Below, one piece after another: positions 1 to 8,746 of a stretch of 64,000 nt of DNA (position 1 is its first letter; every line of letters starts with the position of its first letter). The notes under the pieces were generated by a model. The model worked only from the letters and a program-made list of their open reading frames with translations. It searched no databases and was not told where the DNA came from. Position numbers and translations under genes: made by a program. The DNA comes from Mycobacterium barrassiae (GTDB lineage Bacteria > Actinomycetota > Actinomycetes > Mycobacteriales > Mycobacteriaceae), in NCBI RefSeq assembly GCF_025822765.1, contig NZ_JACKUK010000044.1, positions 1,985-65,984 on the forward strand, in the 5' to 3' direction.

Positions 1-2
1 AG

Positions 3-134
3 CGCCAGGTCCACGCCCTCACCACCCAGCTGCATACCCTAACGACCAGCAAAGCCGCACCCGGCACCACAGCCCCCATGAACAAGCGCGCACGCTTACG
101 TGAGGCAACGAATAACCCTTCGCGCGCATGTTGA
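3..134 (+). CDS. 3' end of an unidentified gene (partial)
   Basis: An open frame enters from the left edge and stops at TGA 132-134, giving 43 residues. The visible part has a Leu/Thr/Gln-rich stretch that could be helical (ALTTQLHTLTT) and a basic tail (NKRARLREA). I do not recognise the family. A frame this short is not proof of coding, and there is no second line of support. Confidence 0.3.
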   Translation, partial: RQVHALTTQLHTLTTSKAAPGTTAPMNKRARLREATNNPSRAC

Positions 135-177
135 CCTGAGGCAACAGGGACGCCCCACCACCAGCCAAACCCCAGCC

Positions 178-186
178 TGTGGATAA
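178..186 (-). promoter_or_regulatory. Single DnaA-box-like 9-mer
   Basis: The minus strand reads TTATCCACA, identical to the classical DnaA box, in the gap before wzm. A related GGGATAAC follows at about 199. One box alone does not make an origin, and no dnaA or dnaN gene is nearby. It may be a chance match or a DnaA titration or regulatory site. Confidence 0.25.
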
Positions 187-248
187 AACCGCAATTGGGG
201 ATAACTCTCCGCAAGAGCCGGCGGCGGCGGCCAGTGCCGGCGTCGGGA

Positions 249-1079
249 CTAGACCCAGTACGCGACGCGCGACCGGTACTGCCGCATGGCAAAAGCGGCC
301 ATCATCCAGCCGATGATCGTCAGCACGATGACCACCACCCAGTGGTGCACCTCCTGGTCCGCACCGAGCAGCGGCGCCCGCACGATGTCCAGATAGTGCA
401 GCAGCGGATTGAGCTCGACGATGCGCGCGTAGTCACCCGCTCCCTGCTGCTGCAGGGTCGACTCGTTCCAGATGATCGGCGTCATGAAGAACAGTAGCTG
501 CACAAGGCTCACCAACAGCGGGCTGATGTCGCGATAACGGGTCGCCAGGATCCCGAAACACAGTGACACCCAGACCATGTTGAGCACGATCAGGAACAGC
601 GCCGGGACGACCGCGAAGTCTGTCCACTTCCAGGGCTTCGGATAGATGACCGCGATGATCACGAAGATGATCATGTTGTGGGCGAACAGCAGGATCTGCC
701 GCCACACCAACCGATACACGTGGACCGACAGCGGCGTCGGAAGCTGTTTGATGAGGCCCTCATTCGCGATGAAGACCTCAGCACCCTCGAGGATCGACGC
801 GTTGATCAGGTTCCAAACGATCAGACCGAGCGTGACGTAGGGCAGATGCTCTTCCAGCGGCAGCTTGAACAGCTTGGAGTACAACAGCCCCATCGCGACC
901 GCCGTCGCGCCGGTGGCGATGGTGATCCAGAACGGTCCAAGCACGGATCTGCGATAGCGCTGCTTGATGTCCTGCCAGCCCAGGTGCAGCCACAACTCGC
1001 GCTTGCCGAAACCCGCGACCAAATCGCCCCAGGCACGCGCCATCGTCTTCGACTGCGCGGCGGCGTCGGTGAACGTCAT
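249..1079 (-). CDS. wzm: Galactan exporter ABC permease Wzm (RfbD)
   Basis: Membrane subunit of the ABC-2 type exporter that moves the lipid-linked galactan precursor of arabinogalactan across the plasma membrane. The 276-residue product has a cytosolic N-terminus with the ABC-2 motif LGWQDIKQRYRRSVLGPFW, then about six hydrophobic segments. It overlaps glfT1 by 4 bases (ATGA), so it is the last gene of bpa-wzt-glfT1-wzm and is probably translationally coupled. Counterpart of Rv3783 by order and length. The motif, partners and order agree, so the call is firm; the substrate rests on family knowledge. Confidence 0.93.
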   Translation of the reverse strand: MTFTDAAAQSKTMARAWGDLVAGFGKRELWLHLGWQDIKQRYRRSVLGPFWITIATGATAVAMGLLYSKLFKLPLEEHLPYVTLGLIVWNLINASILEGAEVFIANEGLIKQLPTPLSVHVYRLVWRQILLFAHNMIIFVIIAVIYPKPWKWTDFAVVPALFLIVLNMVWVSLCFGILATRYRDISPLLVSLVQLLFFMTPIIWNESTLQQQGAGDYARIVELNPLLHYLDIVRAPLLGADQEVHHWVVVIVLTIIGWMMAAFAMRQYRSRVAYWV

Positions 1080-2008
1080 CTCTTTTTCCCGTCGCTTCGC
1101 TCGCCCAGGTGGCCGGGCCTCCCGAACTTCTCCCTACGGCCCATGCGCCGCAACCGAATCCACTCGATAAAGCCGGCCGGGTCGCGCCGTGACACCAGGA
1201 AGTACCAGCCGAACCTCACCCACTCCTGGAACAGCAGTCGGCGCAACCCGGGCTGCGACAACAGGTATCCGCGGTTGCGGTAGGTGAAGAACCGCTTGGC
1301 CTCGTCGTCGGGGTACTGCGTGTGCATCCGCCCGCCGAGGATCGGTTTGAACTCGTCTCCGCCTTGTGGATGCAGGTAACTGGCGTTCAGACAGGTGCCG
1401 AACGGCAGCCCCGATCTCACCAGGCGGCGGTGCAGCTCCGTCTCGTCGCCACGCACGAACAGCCGGAGGTCGGGCACGCCGATGATCTCCAGCGTCGACG
1501 CGCGAAACAACGCCCCGTTGAAGAAGGACGCGATGCCCCGCAGTAGATCGTCGGATGTCTCGGTGCGCAGTTCCTCGACCCGCCGTCGCCACACCAGACC
1601 GCGGCGCAGCGGAAACGCCAGCCGCCCAGGGTCGTTCATGTCGCACACCATCGGCGACACCGCGGCCAACCTGTGCTTGTCTGCGCACGCCAGCAGCGAT
1701 CCGAGCACTTCAGAATCGGCGGGCCGACCGTCGTCATCGGCCAGCCATACCCAGTCAGCGCCGAGGGCGAGCGCCTGCAGCATGCCCAGCGCGAAACCGC
1801 CTGCGCCGCCGAGGTTTCGGCGTGAACCGATATACGTGGTCGGGATCGGCTGACCGGCGACCAGCTCGGCAACATGCGGGTCGTTGTCGTTGTCGACGAC
1901 GATGAGATGGTCGGGCGTACGCGTCTGGGCCGACACCGCCTCCAGCGACTTGGCCAGTTCGTCCGGACGCCGGTGCGTGACAACGACGACGCACAACAGG
2001 CCGGTCAT
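1076..2008 (-). CDS. glfT1: Galactofuranosyltransferase GlfT1
   Basis: GT2-family enzyme that adds the first galactofuranose residues to the decaprenyl-linked rhamnosyl-GlcNAc primer of cell-wall galactan, using UDP-galactofuranose. The 310 residues start with the GT-A strand LLCVVVVTHRRPDELAKSL. The metal and nucleotide acid cluster WLADDDGRP lies near residue 90. A basic C-terminal tail follows. It overlaps wzt upstream and wzm downstream by 4 bases each, so polymer initiation and export subunits are made together. Counterpart of Rv3782. Confidence 0.93.
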   Translation of the reverse strand: MTGLLCVVVVTHRRPDELAKSLEAVSAQTRTPDHLIVVDNDNDPHVAELVAGQPIPTTYIGSRRNLGGAGGFALGMLQALALGADWVWLADDDGRPADSEVLGSLLACADKHRLAAVSPMVCDMNDPGRLAFPLRRGLVWRRRVEELRTETSDDLLRGIASFFNGALFRASTLEIIGVPDLRLFVRGDETELHRRLVRSGLPFGTCLNASYLHPQGGDEFKPILGGRMHTQYPDDEAKRFFTYRNRGYLLSQPGLRRLLFQEWVRFGWYFLVSRRDPAGFIEWIRLRRMGRREKFGRPGHLGERSDGKKR

Positions 2009-2796
2009 ACCGAGCGCTTCTCCTCGAGGACCTCGCGCACGTGACGTGCCGCGTCCTCGCCCTCATACGCCCGCACGACCTCCTCGATGCCGCCGGTCAT
2101 CTTGATGGTGCCGTGGTCGATCCACATCGCCGTGTTGCACAGGCGAGCCAGGAACTCGTTGGAGTGGCTGGCGAACACGAGGATGCCCGAGCGCTCGACG
2201 AGGCTCTGCAGCCGCGACTGCGCCTTCCTCAGGAAGTCGGCGTCCACCGCGCCGATTCCCTCGTCGAGCAACAGGATCTCGGGGTCGATGCTCGTCACCA
2301 CGCCCATCGCCAACCGCACCCGCATACCGGTGGAATACGTGCGCAGCGGCATCGACAGGTAGTCACCCAGTTCGGTGAACTCTGCGATCTCGTCGACCTT
2401 CGCCAGCATCTGCTTGCGTGTCTGCCCGAGGAACAGCCCGCGGATGATGATGTTCTCGAAGCCGGTGATTTCGGGATCCATGCCGACCCCGAGATCGAAC
2501 ACCGGGGCCACCCGGCCTGTCACCGTCGCGACTCCGCGCGTGGGTTCGTAGATCCCCGACAGCAGCCGCAGCAGTGTGGACTTCCCGGCACCGTTGTGGC
2601 CGACGAGGCCGACGCGGTCGCCCAGCTCCAGCGACATCGTGATGTCCCGCAACGCCTCGATGACGACGACGTTGGACTCGTTGCGGCCGATGGCCCCGCC
2701 GGCCTTCCCGAGGAACGCCTTCTTCAGCGAGCGCGACTTCGCGTCGAAGATGGGAAACTCCACCCAGGCGTCGCGCGTCTCGATACGCGGGGTCAC
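2005..2796 (-). CDS. wzt: Galactan exporter ATP-binding subunit Wzt (RfbE)
   Basis: ATPase partner of Wzm. Walker A GHNGAGKST, a signature region with STGMRVRLAM and Walker B ILLLDEGIGAVD are all present. At 263 residues it lacks the C-terminal glycan-binding domain of many O-antigen Wzt proteins, so substrate recognition probably does not use such a domain. GTG start. It lies 21 bases after bpa and overlaps glfT1 by ATGA. Counterpart of Rv3781. Confidence 0.93.
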   Translation of the reverse strand: MTPRIETRDAWVEFPIFDAKSRSLKKAFLGKAGGAIGRNESNVVVIEALRDITMSLELGDRVGLVGHNGAGKSTLLRLLSGIYEPTRGVATVTGRVAPVFDLGVGMDPEITGFENIIIRGLFLGQTRKQMLAKVDEIAEFTELGDYLSMPLRTYSTGMRVRLAMGVVTSIDPEILLLDEGIGAVDADFLRKAQSRLQSLVERSGILVFASHSNEFLARLCNTAMWIDHGTIKMTGGIEEVVRAYEGEDAARHVREVLEEKRSV

Positions 2797-2817
2797 CAGC
2801 CGACTCCTACCCGAACG

Positions 2818-3324
2818 TCAGAGGTACTGGCCGGTCCCGGCACCGCTGCGCGGTCCGGCGACTCCCGGGGGCAGCGCACCCTGACCGCGCATCTGCTCCA
2901 GCTGCTGACGCGCGGCCATCTGCTGGGCGAACAGAGCGGTCTGGATGCCATGGAACAGGCCCTCCAGCCAGCCGACCAACTGCGCCTGCGCGATGCGAAG
3001 TTCGGCGTCCGATGGGACGGCCTCGTCGGTGAAGGGCAGCGTCAGGCGTTCGAGCTCATCGCGCAGCTCAGGCGCCAGGCCGTCCTCCAACTCGGCGATG
3101 CTGGTCCGGTGGATCTCGCGCAGCCGGTTGCGGCTGGCCTCGTCGAGCGGGGCCGCGCGCACCTCCTCGAGCAGCTGCTTGATCATCGTGCCGATCCGCA
3201 TCACCTTCGCAGGCTGCTCGACCAGGTCGGTCAGCGACTTGCCGTTGTCATCGCCCTCGTCGTTCGCAGCGCCTTGATCGCCGCCGATGACCTCGATGCC
3301 GTCGTCCTCGTTGTTGGCTGTCAT
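2818..3324 (-). CDS. bpa: Bacterial proteasome activator Bpa/PafE
   Basis: ATP-independent ring that docks on the 20S proteasome and opens its gate for unfolded proteins. The 168 residues end in GQYL, the gate-opening C-terminus known for Bpa. The helical core includes VEQPAKVMRIGTMIKQLLEE and ELRIAQAQLVGWLEGLFHGI. I chose ATG 3324 because GGAGAGGG precedes it and the acidic start (MTANNEDDG) resembles known Bpa; an in-frame start at 3414 would add a low-complexity extension without a clear ribosome site. It is the first gene of the operon with wzt, glfT1 and wzm. Confidence 0.93.
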   Translation of the reverse strand: MTANNEDDGIEVIGGDQGAANDEGDDNGKSLTDLVEQPAKVMRIGTMIKQLLEEVRAAPLDEASRNRLREIHRTSIAELEDGLAPELRDELERLTLPFTDEAVPSDAELRIAQAQLVGWLEGLFHGIQTALFAQQMAARQQLEQMRGQGALPPGVAGPRSGAGTGQYL

Positions 3325-3639
3325 GTCCCTCTCCGCGCATTTGTCGAGCGGGCTTTTCCGTTGCCGGAGGGCGTCACCCTCGACTCCCTCGGCCTTTAAC
3401 GTATCTAGCGACACTAGTCCGTCAGGTAGGGACGACCGTCATGCCGCCCCCGCGAGGATTGCTCCCCGAGCAGCAGCAACGAACGGGCTATGAGCACCCC
3501 GGCCCCAATCCGCACTGGACTAGTATTGCTGGCCAGGTGACCCGTACCGGGCTCGGCTGGGAAGCTTTGGGCACAGCCGGTCATCGCCCGGGATCGTGTC
3601 CGGTTGCGCGATTCACGACAGGCTAAGAGGTGGGCTGGC
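3325..3639. other. Divergent intergenic gap between bpa and the PLP-fold gene
   Basis: No convincing gene. Minus-strand TAGATA (3402-3407) and plus-strand TAGTAT (3521-3526) fit the loose mycobacterial -10 pattern TANNNT and could serve bpa and the 3640 gene. Clear -35 boxes are not visible. Several open frames cross the gap but carry no ribosome site or protein signature. Confidence 0.4.
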
Positions 3640-4836
3640 ATGGCATACGACGTCGCCCGGGTGCGTGGGCTGCACCCGTCTTTGGGCGACGGTTGGGTGC
3701 ACTTCGACGCCCAGCACGGCATGCTGCTGCCCGACGCCGTCGCCAGGGCCGTATCGACCGCATTCCGTGGCTCCATGCCCACCCCGACCGGGCCGCACCC
3801 CTCGGCCCAGCGCAGCGCGGCCGTGCTCACCGCCGCCCGCCAGGCGGTCGCCGATCTGGTCGGCGCCAAGCCGGAGGGGGTCGTCCTCGGTTCCGACCGC
3901 GCGGTCCTGCTCACCTCGCTTGCTGACTCCTCGGCCGCTCGAGTCGGGCTCGGCTACGAGATGGTGGTCAGCCGCCTGGACGACGAAGCGAACATCGCCC
4001 CGTGGCTGCGCGCAGCCAATCGCTATGGCGCCAAGGTGAAGTGGGCCGAGGTCGACATCGAGACCGGCGAGCTGCCGAACTGGCAGTGGGAGAGCCTGAT
4101 CACGGCTCCGACCCGGCTCGTCGCAATCGCCTCCGCATCATCGACGCTGGGTACGGTCACCGATCTGCGGGCCGTTACCAAGCTGGTGCACGAAAACAGC
4201 GGTCTCGTGGTGGTCGACCACTCGGCGGCCGCACCATACCGGCTGATCGACATCGACGAGATCGACGCCGACGTGGTCGCTGTGAACGCGCTCGCCTGGG
4301 GCGGCCCGCCGATCGGCGCACTGGTGTTCCGCGACCCCGCAGTGATCGACTCCTTCAGTTCCGTGTCGCTGAACCCCCACGCTCGCGGACCGGCGCGGCT
4401 GGAGGTCGGGGCGCACCAGTTCGGTCTGCTCGCGGGCGTCGTCGCCAGCATCGAGTACCTGGCCTCCCTCGACGAGTCGGCGCACGGCACCCGACGCGAA
4501 AGACTTGCGCTCTCAATGCAATCAGCGTCGTCCTACATGAATCGACTGTTCGACTACCTGCTCATGTCGCTGCGCTCGCTGCCCGCCGTCATCGTGATCG
4601 GTCGGCCCGAAATGCGTATTCCCGTACTCAGTTTCGCGGTCAACGACGTGCCCGCGGAGAAGGTGGTGCAGCGGTTGGCCGACAACGGTGTCCTGGCGAT
4701 CGCCAATGCCGGATCGCGTGTGCTCGACGCGATCGGCGTCAACGACATCGGCGGTGCCGTCACGGTCGGGCTGGCCCACTACACGACGACCGCTGAAGTG
4801 GACCAGCTCGTGCGTGCGCTCGCTTCGCTGGGCTGA
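3640..4836 (+). CDS. Class-V aminotransferase-fold protein lacking the PLP lysine
   Basis: Cysteine-desulfurase-like fold of 398 residues, counterpart of Rv3778c. PLP-pocket features remain, such as [17 protein letters not shown], where Asp would contact the pyridine nitrogen. The segment that normally reads S-x-H-K-x-x-G-P reads [11 protein letters not shown] (residues 216-226), with Leu218 at the position of the Schiff-base lysine. It may therefore bind a ligand without PLP chemistry, or act as a partner protein. ATG 3640 was chosen because AAGAGG lies ahead of it; an ATG at 3604 is also possible. Confidence 0.8.
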   Translation: MAYDVARVRGLHPSLGDGWVHFDAQHGMLLPDAVARAVSTAFRGSMPTPTGPHPSAQRSAAVLTAARQAVADLVGAKPEGVVLGSDRAVLLTSLADSSAARVGLGYEMVVSRLDDEANIAPWLRAANRYGAKVKWAEVDIETGELPNWQWESLITAPTRLVAIASASSTLGTVTDLRAVTKLVHENSGLVVVDHSAAAPYRLIDIDEIDADVVAVNALAWGGPPIGALVFRDPAVIDSFSSVSLNPHARGPARLEVGAHQFGLLAGVVASIEYLASLDESAHGTRRERLALSMQSASSYMNRLFDYLLMSLRSLPAVIVIGRPEMRIPVLSFAVNDVPAEKVVQRLADNGVLAIANAGSRVLDAIGVNDIGGAVTVGLAHYTTTAEVDQLVRALASLG

Positions 4837-4846
4837 GCGCACCCCG

Positions 4847-5830
4847 TCAATCTGCTACGCGCAGAAGGATTTTTCCCGAGACCTCACCCGAGTTCAGCAG
4901 CTCGTGCGCGGCGCCTGCCTGCTCGATCCCGAACTCGGCGCCGATGATCGGACGCACCTGACCGTCCGCGATCATCGGCCAGACGTTGGCGACCACCTCG
5001 GTGGTGATCTCGCTCTTGCTACTGGGTCCGCTCACCGGACGCGACCGCAACGCGGTGGCGATCACCCCGCCTCGCTTACCGAGCAGCTTGCCGATGTTCA
5101 GCTCGCCTTTGACCCCGCCCTGCATGCCGATGATCACCACGCGGCCGTCGGGCGCGAGCGCGTCGACGTTGCGGTCGAGGTAGGCCGCACCCATGATGTC
5201 GAGGATCACGTCGGCACCCGCGCCGTCGGACTCGGCGCGGATCCGCTCCACGAAGTCCTCGTTGTGGTAGTCGATGCTGACCTCGGCGCCGAGCTCGGCG
5301 CACAGGTCCAGCTTGTTCTTCGACCCGGCCGTGATCGCCACCCGGCAGCCAAGCGCGCGGCCGACCTGGATGGCGTGCGTGCCGATGCCGCTCGCACCGC
5401 CGTGGACGAGCAGCCACTGACCGGACTTCAGGTGCGCGGTCATCACCAGGTTCGACCACACCGTGCATGCGACCTCCGGCAGGGCGGCCGCGTGGTGCAG
5501 CGTCACCGTGTCCGGGATAGGCATCACCTGTCCGGCGGGCACGGCGACGTACTCGGCGTAGCCGCCGCCCGCCAGCAAAGCGCACACCGGTTGCCCCACG
5601 TCCCATCCGGTGACCCCGTCGCCCAGGCCGGCGATCGTGCCCGACACCTCGAGGCCGAGGATCTCGCTAGCGCCAGGTGGCGGCGGATACTTGCCCGCCG
5701 CCTGCAGCAGATCCGCCCGGTTCACGCCCGCAGCGCTGACCTTGATGAGCACTTCGCCGTCGCCGGGCACCGCGTCAGGAACTTCTTGCCAGGTCAATTG
5801 GCCTTTGCTGGCGGTCATGATCGCTTGCAT
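4847..5830 (-). CDS. NAD(P)H:quinone oxidoreductase, zinc-free MDR family
   Basis: Medium-chain reductase of 327 residues, like Rv3777 and PIG3-type quinone reductases. The N-terminal GroES-like part contains ALLAGGGYAEYVAVPAGQVMPIP. The Rossmann motif VHGGASGIGTHAIQVGRALG lies around residue 145. The catalytic zinc ligands of true alcohol dehydrogenases are absent. It likely reduces quinones or reactive enones in the cytosol. Divergent from a MarR gene 78 bases away, which makes regulation by that MarR plausible. Confidence 0.85.
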   Translation of the reverse strand: MQAIMTASKGQLTWQEVPDAVPGDGEVLIKVSAAGVNRADLLQAAGKYPPPPGASEILGLEVSGTIAGLGDGVTGWDVGQPVCALLAGGGYAEYVAVPAGQVMPIPDTVTLHHAAALPEVACTVWSNLVMTAHLKSGQWLLVHGGASGIGTHAIQVGRALGCRVAITAGSKNKLDLCAELGAEVSIDYHNEDFVERIRAESDGAGADVILDIMGAAYLDRNVDALAPDGRVVIIGMQGGVKGELNIGKLLGKRGGVIATALRSRPVSGPSSKSEITTEVVANVWPMIADGQVRPIIGAEFGIEQAGAAHELLNSGEVSGKILLRVAD

Positions 5831-5908
5831 TCAAACAAGGCTACTACGCTGCGAAAACAGTCTGATTGTTCCTGCCCCAGCAACGCCTCAGAGATTTACC
5901 ATTGCCGC

Positions 5909-6421
5909 ATGGAGCAGATCATCGCGGGGCGTACGGCCAGTGATATGCCGGGTTTGGATATCGCTGAGCAGCGGTCGTGGCAAAACTTCCTTGATTCCGC
6001 ATTGCGGATGTACGCGACCCTCAACCGGTCGCTGATGGATGCACACCAGCTGACGCTCAACGATGTACGACTGCTCGACATCCTGGACAAGTCCGAGACC
6101 GGATCGTCGCGGATGGGCGACCTGGCAGACAACCTGATGTCGCTCCCCAGCCGCGTGACCCGTCAGATCCGCCGCCTCGAGCTACAGGGTCTGGTGCGAC
6201 GCGGCGCGAGCCCCGACGACGGCCGCGGCGTGCTGGCCACCATCACCGACGAGGGCCGCACCGCCGTGCGCGAAGCCATGGTGACCTACGGCCAGGGCGT
6301 GCGGACGCACTTCCTCTGCCGGCTGTCACGTCCGCAGATCGCGGCGATGGGGGAGAACTGCCGACGCGTCAGCGTCGCTCTCAAGACTGCGGCACCTCCC
6401 GCGAAACTCGGCCGCGTCTAG
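5909..6421 (+). CDS. MarR-family transcriptional regulator
   Basis: A 170-residue winged-helix protein. The recognition region reads MGDLADNLMSLPSRVTRQIRRLE, followed by the wing GLVRRGASPDDGRGVLATIT, the usual MarR basic-wing pattern. ATG 5909 fits the N-terminus of the family; the frame stays open far upstream but there overlaps the opposite gene. It is divergent from the quinone reductase, and the shared gap holds an imperfect palindrome (GAAAACAG-TCT-GATTGTTC, 5853-5871) that could be its operator. The ligand is unknown. Confidence 0.85.
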   Translation: MEQIIAGRTASDMPGLDIAEQRSWQNFLDSALRMYATLNRSLMDAHQLTLNDVRLLDILDKSETGSSRMGDLADNLMSLPSRVTRQIRRLELQGLVRRGASPDDGRGVLATITDEGRTAVREAMVTYGQGVRTHFLCRLSRPQIAAMGENCRRVSVALKTAAPPAKLGRV

Positions 6422-6438
6422 CCCGTACCCTTATCGGC

Positions 6439-6528
6439 GGTGGCGTGGCAGAGCGGCCTAATGCACTCGCCTTGAAAGCGAGAGACGGCTAAAACCGTCC
6501 GGGGGTTCAAATCCCTCCGCCACCGCCA
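6439..6528 (+). tRNA. tRNA-Ser(TGA)
   Basis: The acceptor stem GGTGGCG pairs with CGCCACC, discriminator G, and CCA is encoded. The anticodon loop CTTGAAA gives anticodon TGA. A long variable arm (GACGGCTAAAACCGTC) and T-loop GGTTCAAATC confirm a class II serine tRNA. It follows the marR stop by 17 bases. Confidence 0.95.
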
Positions 6529-6550
6529 AAGTGGCCACTACCATTCATCC

Positions 6551-6907
6551 ATGAGCGCAACGGTGGGGGCCGTGATCGGAGTCACGGTGCTGGCCGTGGC
6601 ATGTGCAGTGGTCGTGGGGTGGCTGCTGTGGAGTAGCCGCATCGACCGTCGTGGCGAAACGTCCGCGGCGCGATACCGCCGCAGCGCCATGCATCTGCAC
6701 AGTCCGCGAAACCGTCGGGTGATGCGCGCCAAACAGCGCCGCAACATGTGGGCCGCCGGGTCGGCAGGTGCCGCCGGCATCGGTTATCTCGGCATCGGTC
6801 GTGGCGACTATGGCGATGGAGATCAGGGCGGTGGATGCGCAGCCGGATGCGGCGGTGGCTGCGGCGGCGGTGGCTGCGGCGGCGGCGGTGGCTGCGGCGG
6901 CAGTTAG
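6551..6907 (+). CDS. Small membrane protein with Gly/Cys-rich tail
   Basis: A 118-residue product. Residues 5-28 are a single hydrophobic segment (VGAVIGVTVLAVACAVVVGW). A strongly basic middle (RRSAMHLHSPRNRRVMRAKQ) follows, then a C-terminal 30 residues made almost only of Gly and Cys, with seven Cys in GC-G(n)-C spacing. The tail could bind metal or form disulfides. It overlaps the convergent MocR gene by 4 bases. I know no function. The basic middle predicts an N-out, C-in topology. Confidence 0.65.
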   Translation: MSATVGAVIGVTVLAVACAVVVGWLLWSSRIDRRGETSAARYRRSAMHLHSPRNRRVMRAKQRRNMWAAGSAGAAGIGYLGIGRGDYGDGDQGGGCAAGCGGGCGGGGCGGGGGCGGS

Positions 6908-8286
6908 TCCAGCGCCCGAGCCAGTTCCCGCACGCCCCGTTCGATCTGCGACTCGCTGAGGTTGGCATAGCCGAGCATCAATCCCGGTGGCGCCGTGGCC
7001 GGTTCGGCGTAGCAGGGAGCGAGCGGCTCGACGCGAATCCGCATCCTGGCCGCGTGCGCGACGATATCGTCGATGGGGAAGCCGTCGGGAAAGCGGACGG
7101 TGAGATGGACGCCTGCCGCCGCACCCAACACTGTCGCGTCGGGCAGATGCCGGGCCAACGCACGCAGCAGTGCATTACGGCGTACCTGATATCGCCGACG
7201 CATCTGTCGCAGATGCCTGTCGTAGCCGCCCGACGTGAGGAACTGCGCGAGAGCCACCTGATCCATGACCGAACTCCCGGTGTCCGCAAGGCCTTTGGAC
7301 AACGTGGCCGCGTAGACGAGGTGCGCAGGCAGCACCATCCAGCCGATGCGCAGTCCGGGCGCCAGCGTCTTGCTCGTCGATCCCACGTACACCACGCGGT
7401 CGGGCGCGATGCCCTGCAGTGCGCCCACAGGTGCACGGTCGTAACGGTATTCGGCGTCGTAGTCGTCCTCGATCACCAGATGTCCTGCGCGGGCCCACTC
7501 CACCAACGCCGTGCGCCGTGCCGCGGAGAGTACGACGCCCGTCGGCGACTGGTGGGCGGGAGTGGTCAACACCGCCGTGGCTCCGCTGGTTGACAGCGCC
7601 GCGACATCGAGGCCCTCGTCGTCGATCGGTACCGGTATGGGATTGATACCGTTGTGCTGCAGTATCTTTCGATGCAGCCAGAAGCCGGGATCCTCCATCG
7701 CGAGCGGGGTGCCCCGCAGCGTCTGAGCGAGCAATGCGATGGCCTGTGTCGCACCGGAACAGATGACGATGTGCTGCGGATCGGCCAAGACACCACGGGT
7801 GCGCCGCAGATAGTCCGCGATCGCGACGCGGGCCGAGATCAGGCCCTGGGGCGCGACGTACCCGAAGGCATCGGACTCGAGGTCGGCCAACCCTTGCCGC
7901 AGCGCGCGCAGCCAGGCGTGGCGCGGAAAGCTGGACAGATCCGGTGATCCGGGCAGGAAGTCGACGTCGTAGCGCGGCGGTTCGGCGGTCGCGCGCTCGG
8001 GAGCGCTCGCCGTGTCGACGGTGGCGACGCGGGTGCCTGACCCGTGCCTGCTGAGCAGGAAGCCTTCGGCCACGAGCTGGCTGTAGGCATCGACGACGAG
8101 CCGACGGGACACTCCGAGATCGGCAGCCAGCACCCGGGTCGACGGAAGCCTGGTGTGCGGCGTCAGTCGCCCGGAGCGGATCGCGTCGCGCAGACCGTTG
8201 ACGAGTTGGTGGTGCAGTGGGGCCGGTGCCGTCCTGTCGAGTTCGACGAGCAGCTCCGGACCGGAAGTGGTACCCGAAATCGTCAT
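6904..8286 (-). CDS. MocR/PdxR-type regulator (GntR HTH plus aminotransferase domain)
   Basis: 460 residues. Residues 10-85 form a GntR winged helix (LVNGLRDAIRSGRLTPHTRL, then DLGVSRRLVVDAYSQL). Residues 115-460 are a class-I aminotransferase domain with an intact PLP lysine in YVGSTSKTLAPGLRIGW. Such proteins sense PLP or a PLP-amino acid adduct. No pdxS/pdxT lies nearby, so the target may instead be the divergent membrane-protein gene at 8333, 46 bases away. Family call firm, target inferred. Confidence 0.9.
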   Translation of the reverse strand: MTISGTTSGPELLVELDRTAPAPLHHQLVNGLRDAIRSGRLTPHTRLPSTRVLAADLGVSRRLVVDAYSQLVAEGFLLSRHGSGTRVATVDTASAPERATAEPPRYDVDFLPGSPDLSSFPRHAWLRALRQGLADLESDAFGYVAPQGLISARVAIADYLRRTRGVLADPQHIVICSGATQAIALLAQTLRGTPLAMEDPGFWLHRKILQHNGINPIPVPIDDEGLDVAALSTSGATAVLTTPAHQSPTGVVLSAARRTALVEWARAGHLVIEDDYDAEYRYDRAPVGALQGIAPDRVVYVGSTSKTLAPGLRIGWMVLPAHLVYAATLSKGLADTGSSVMDQVALAQFLTSGGYDRHLRQMRRRYQVRRNALLRALARHLPDATVLGAAAGVHLTVRFPDGFPIDDIVAHAARMRIRVEPLAPCYAEPATAPPGLMLGYANLSESQIERGVRELARALD

Positions 8287-8332
8287 CTAAGTGGTGCCTA
8301 ACCTGAGGCCAGTCGCGTATTACCGTGACGGT

Positions 8333-8746
8333 ATGACGACCACTCCCGCCCGCACAAGAGGCGGCTTCGTCGAGGTGACGCTGATCGTGTTCGGGCTGTA
8401 CGCCCTGGGCGTCGGGCTGTTCATGCTGTTCGCCCCGGGGCCCTTTTTCGACACGCTCGGGACCTTCGGGGTCCGCAACGATCACTACATCTTCGACAAC
8501 GCCACGTTCGAGATTCCCCAAGGCCTGCTGCTGCTCGGCGCGGTGCGGCGAGTGTCGTGGAGGGTGCCTGCATTGGCCTTCGCCACGCTGCACTGGGCGC
8601 TGCACGCCATCAGCCACATCATCGATCCCCACCACGGGGCGGGTGACCTGTACGGCTGGCTGGAGGCGGGTGGTCTGGTTGCGACGACCGCGATCCTCGC
8701 AATTGCGTTGCGCGCCAGCATCATCACGGAACGAGGAGGTCGCTGA
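8333..8746 (+). CDS. Four-helix membrane protein of unknown function
   Basis: 137 residues with about four hydrophobic segments (VTLIVFGLYALGVGLFMLF near residue 17, and others around 65, 80 and 110). A His-rich segment, LHWALHAISHIIDPHHGAGD, lies between helices and could bind metal. ATG 8333 follows a short gap after the divergent MocR gene, whose product may regulate it. The stop overlaps the start of an epimerase remnant by one base. I do not recognise a characterised family. Confidence 0.7.
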   Translation: MTTTPARTRGGFVEVTLIVFGLYALGVGLFMLFAPGPFFDTLGTFGVRNDHYIFDNATFEIPQGLLLLGAVRRVSWRVPALAFATLHWALHAISHIIDPHHGAGDLYGWLEAGGLVATTAILAIALRASIITERGGR

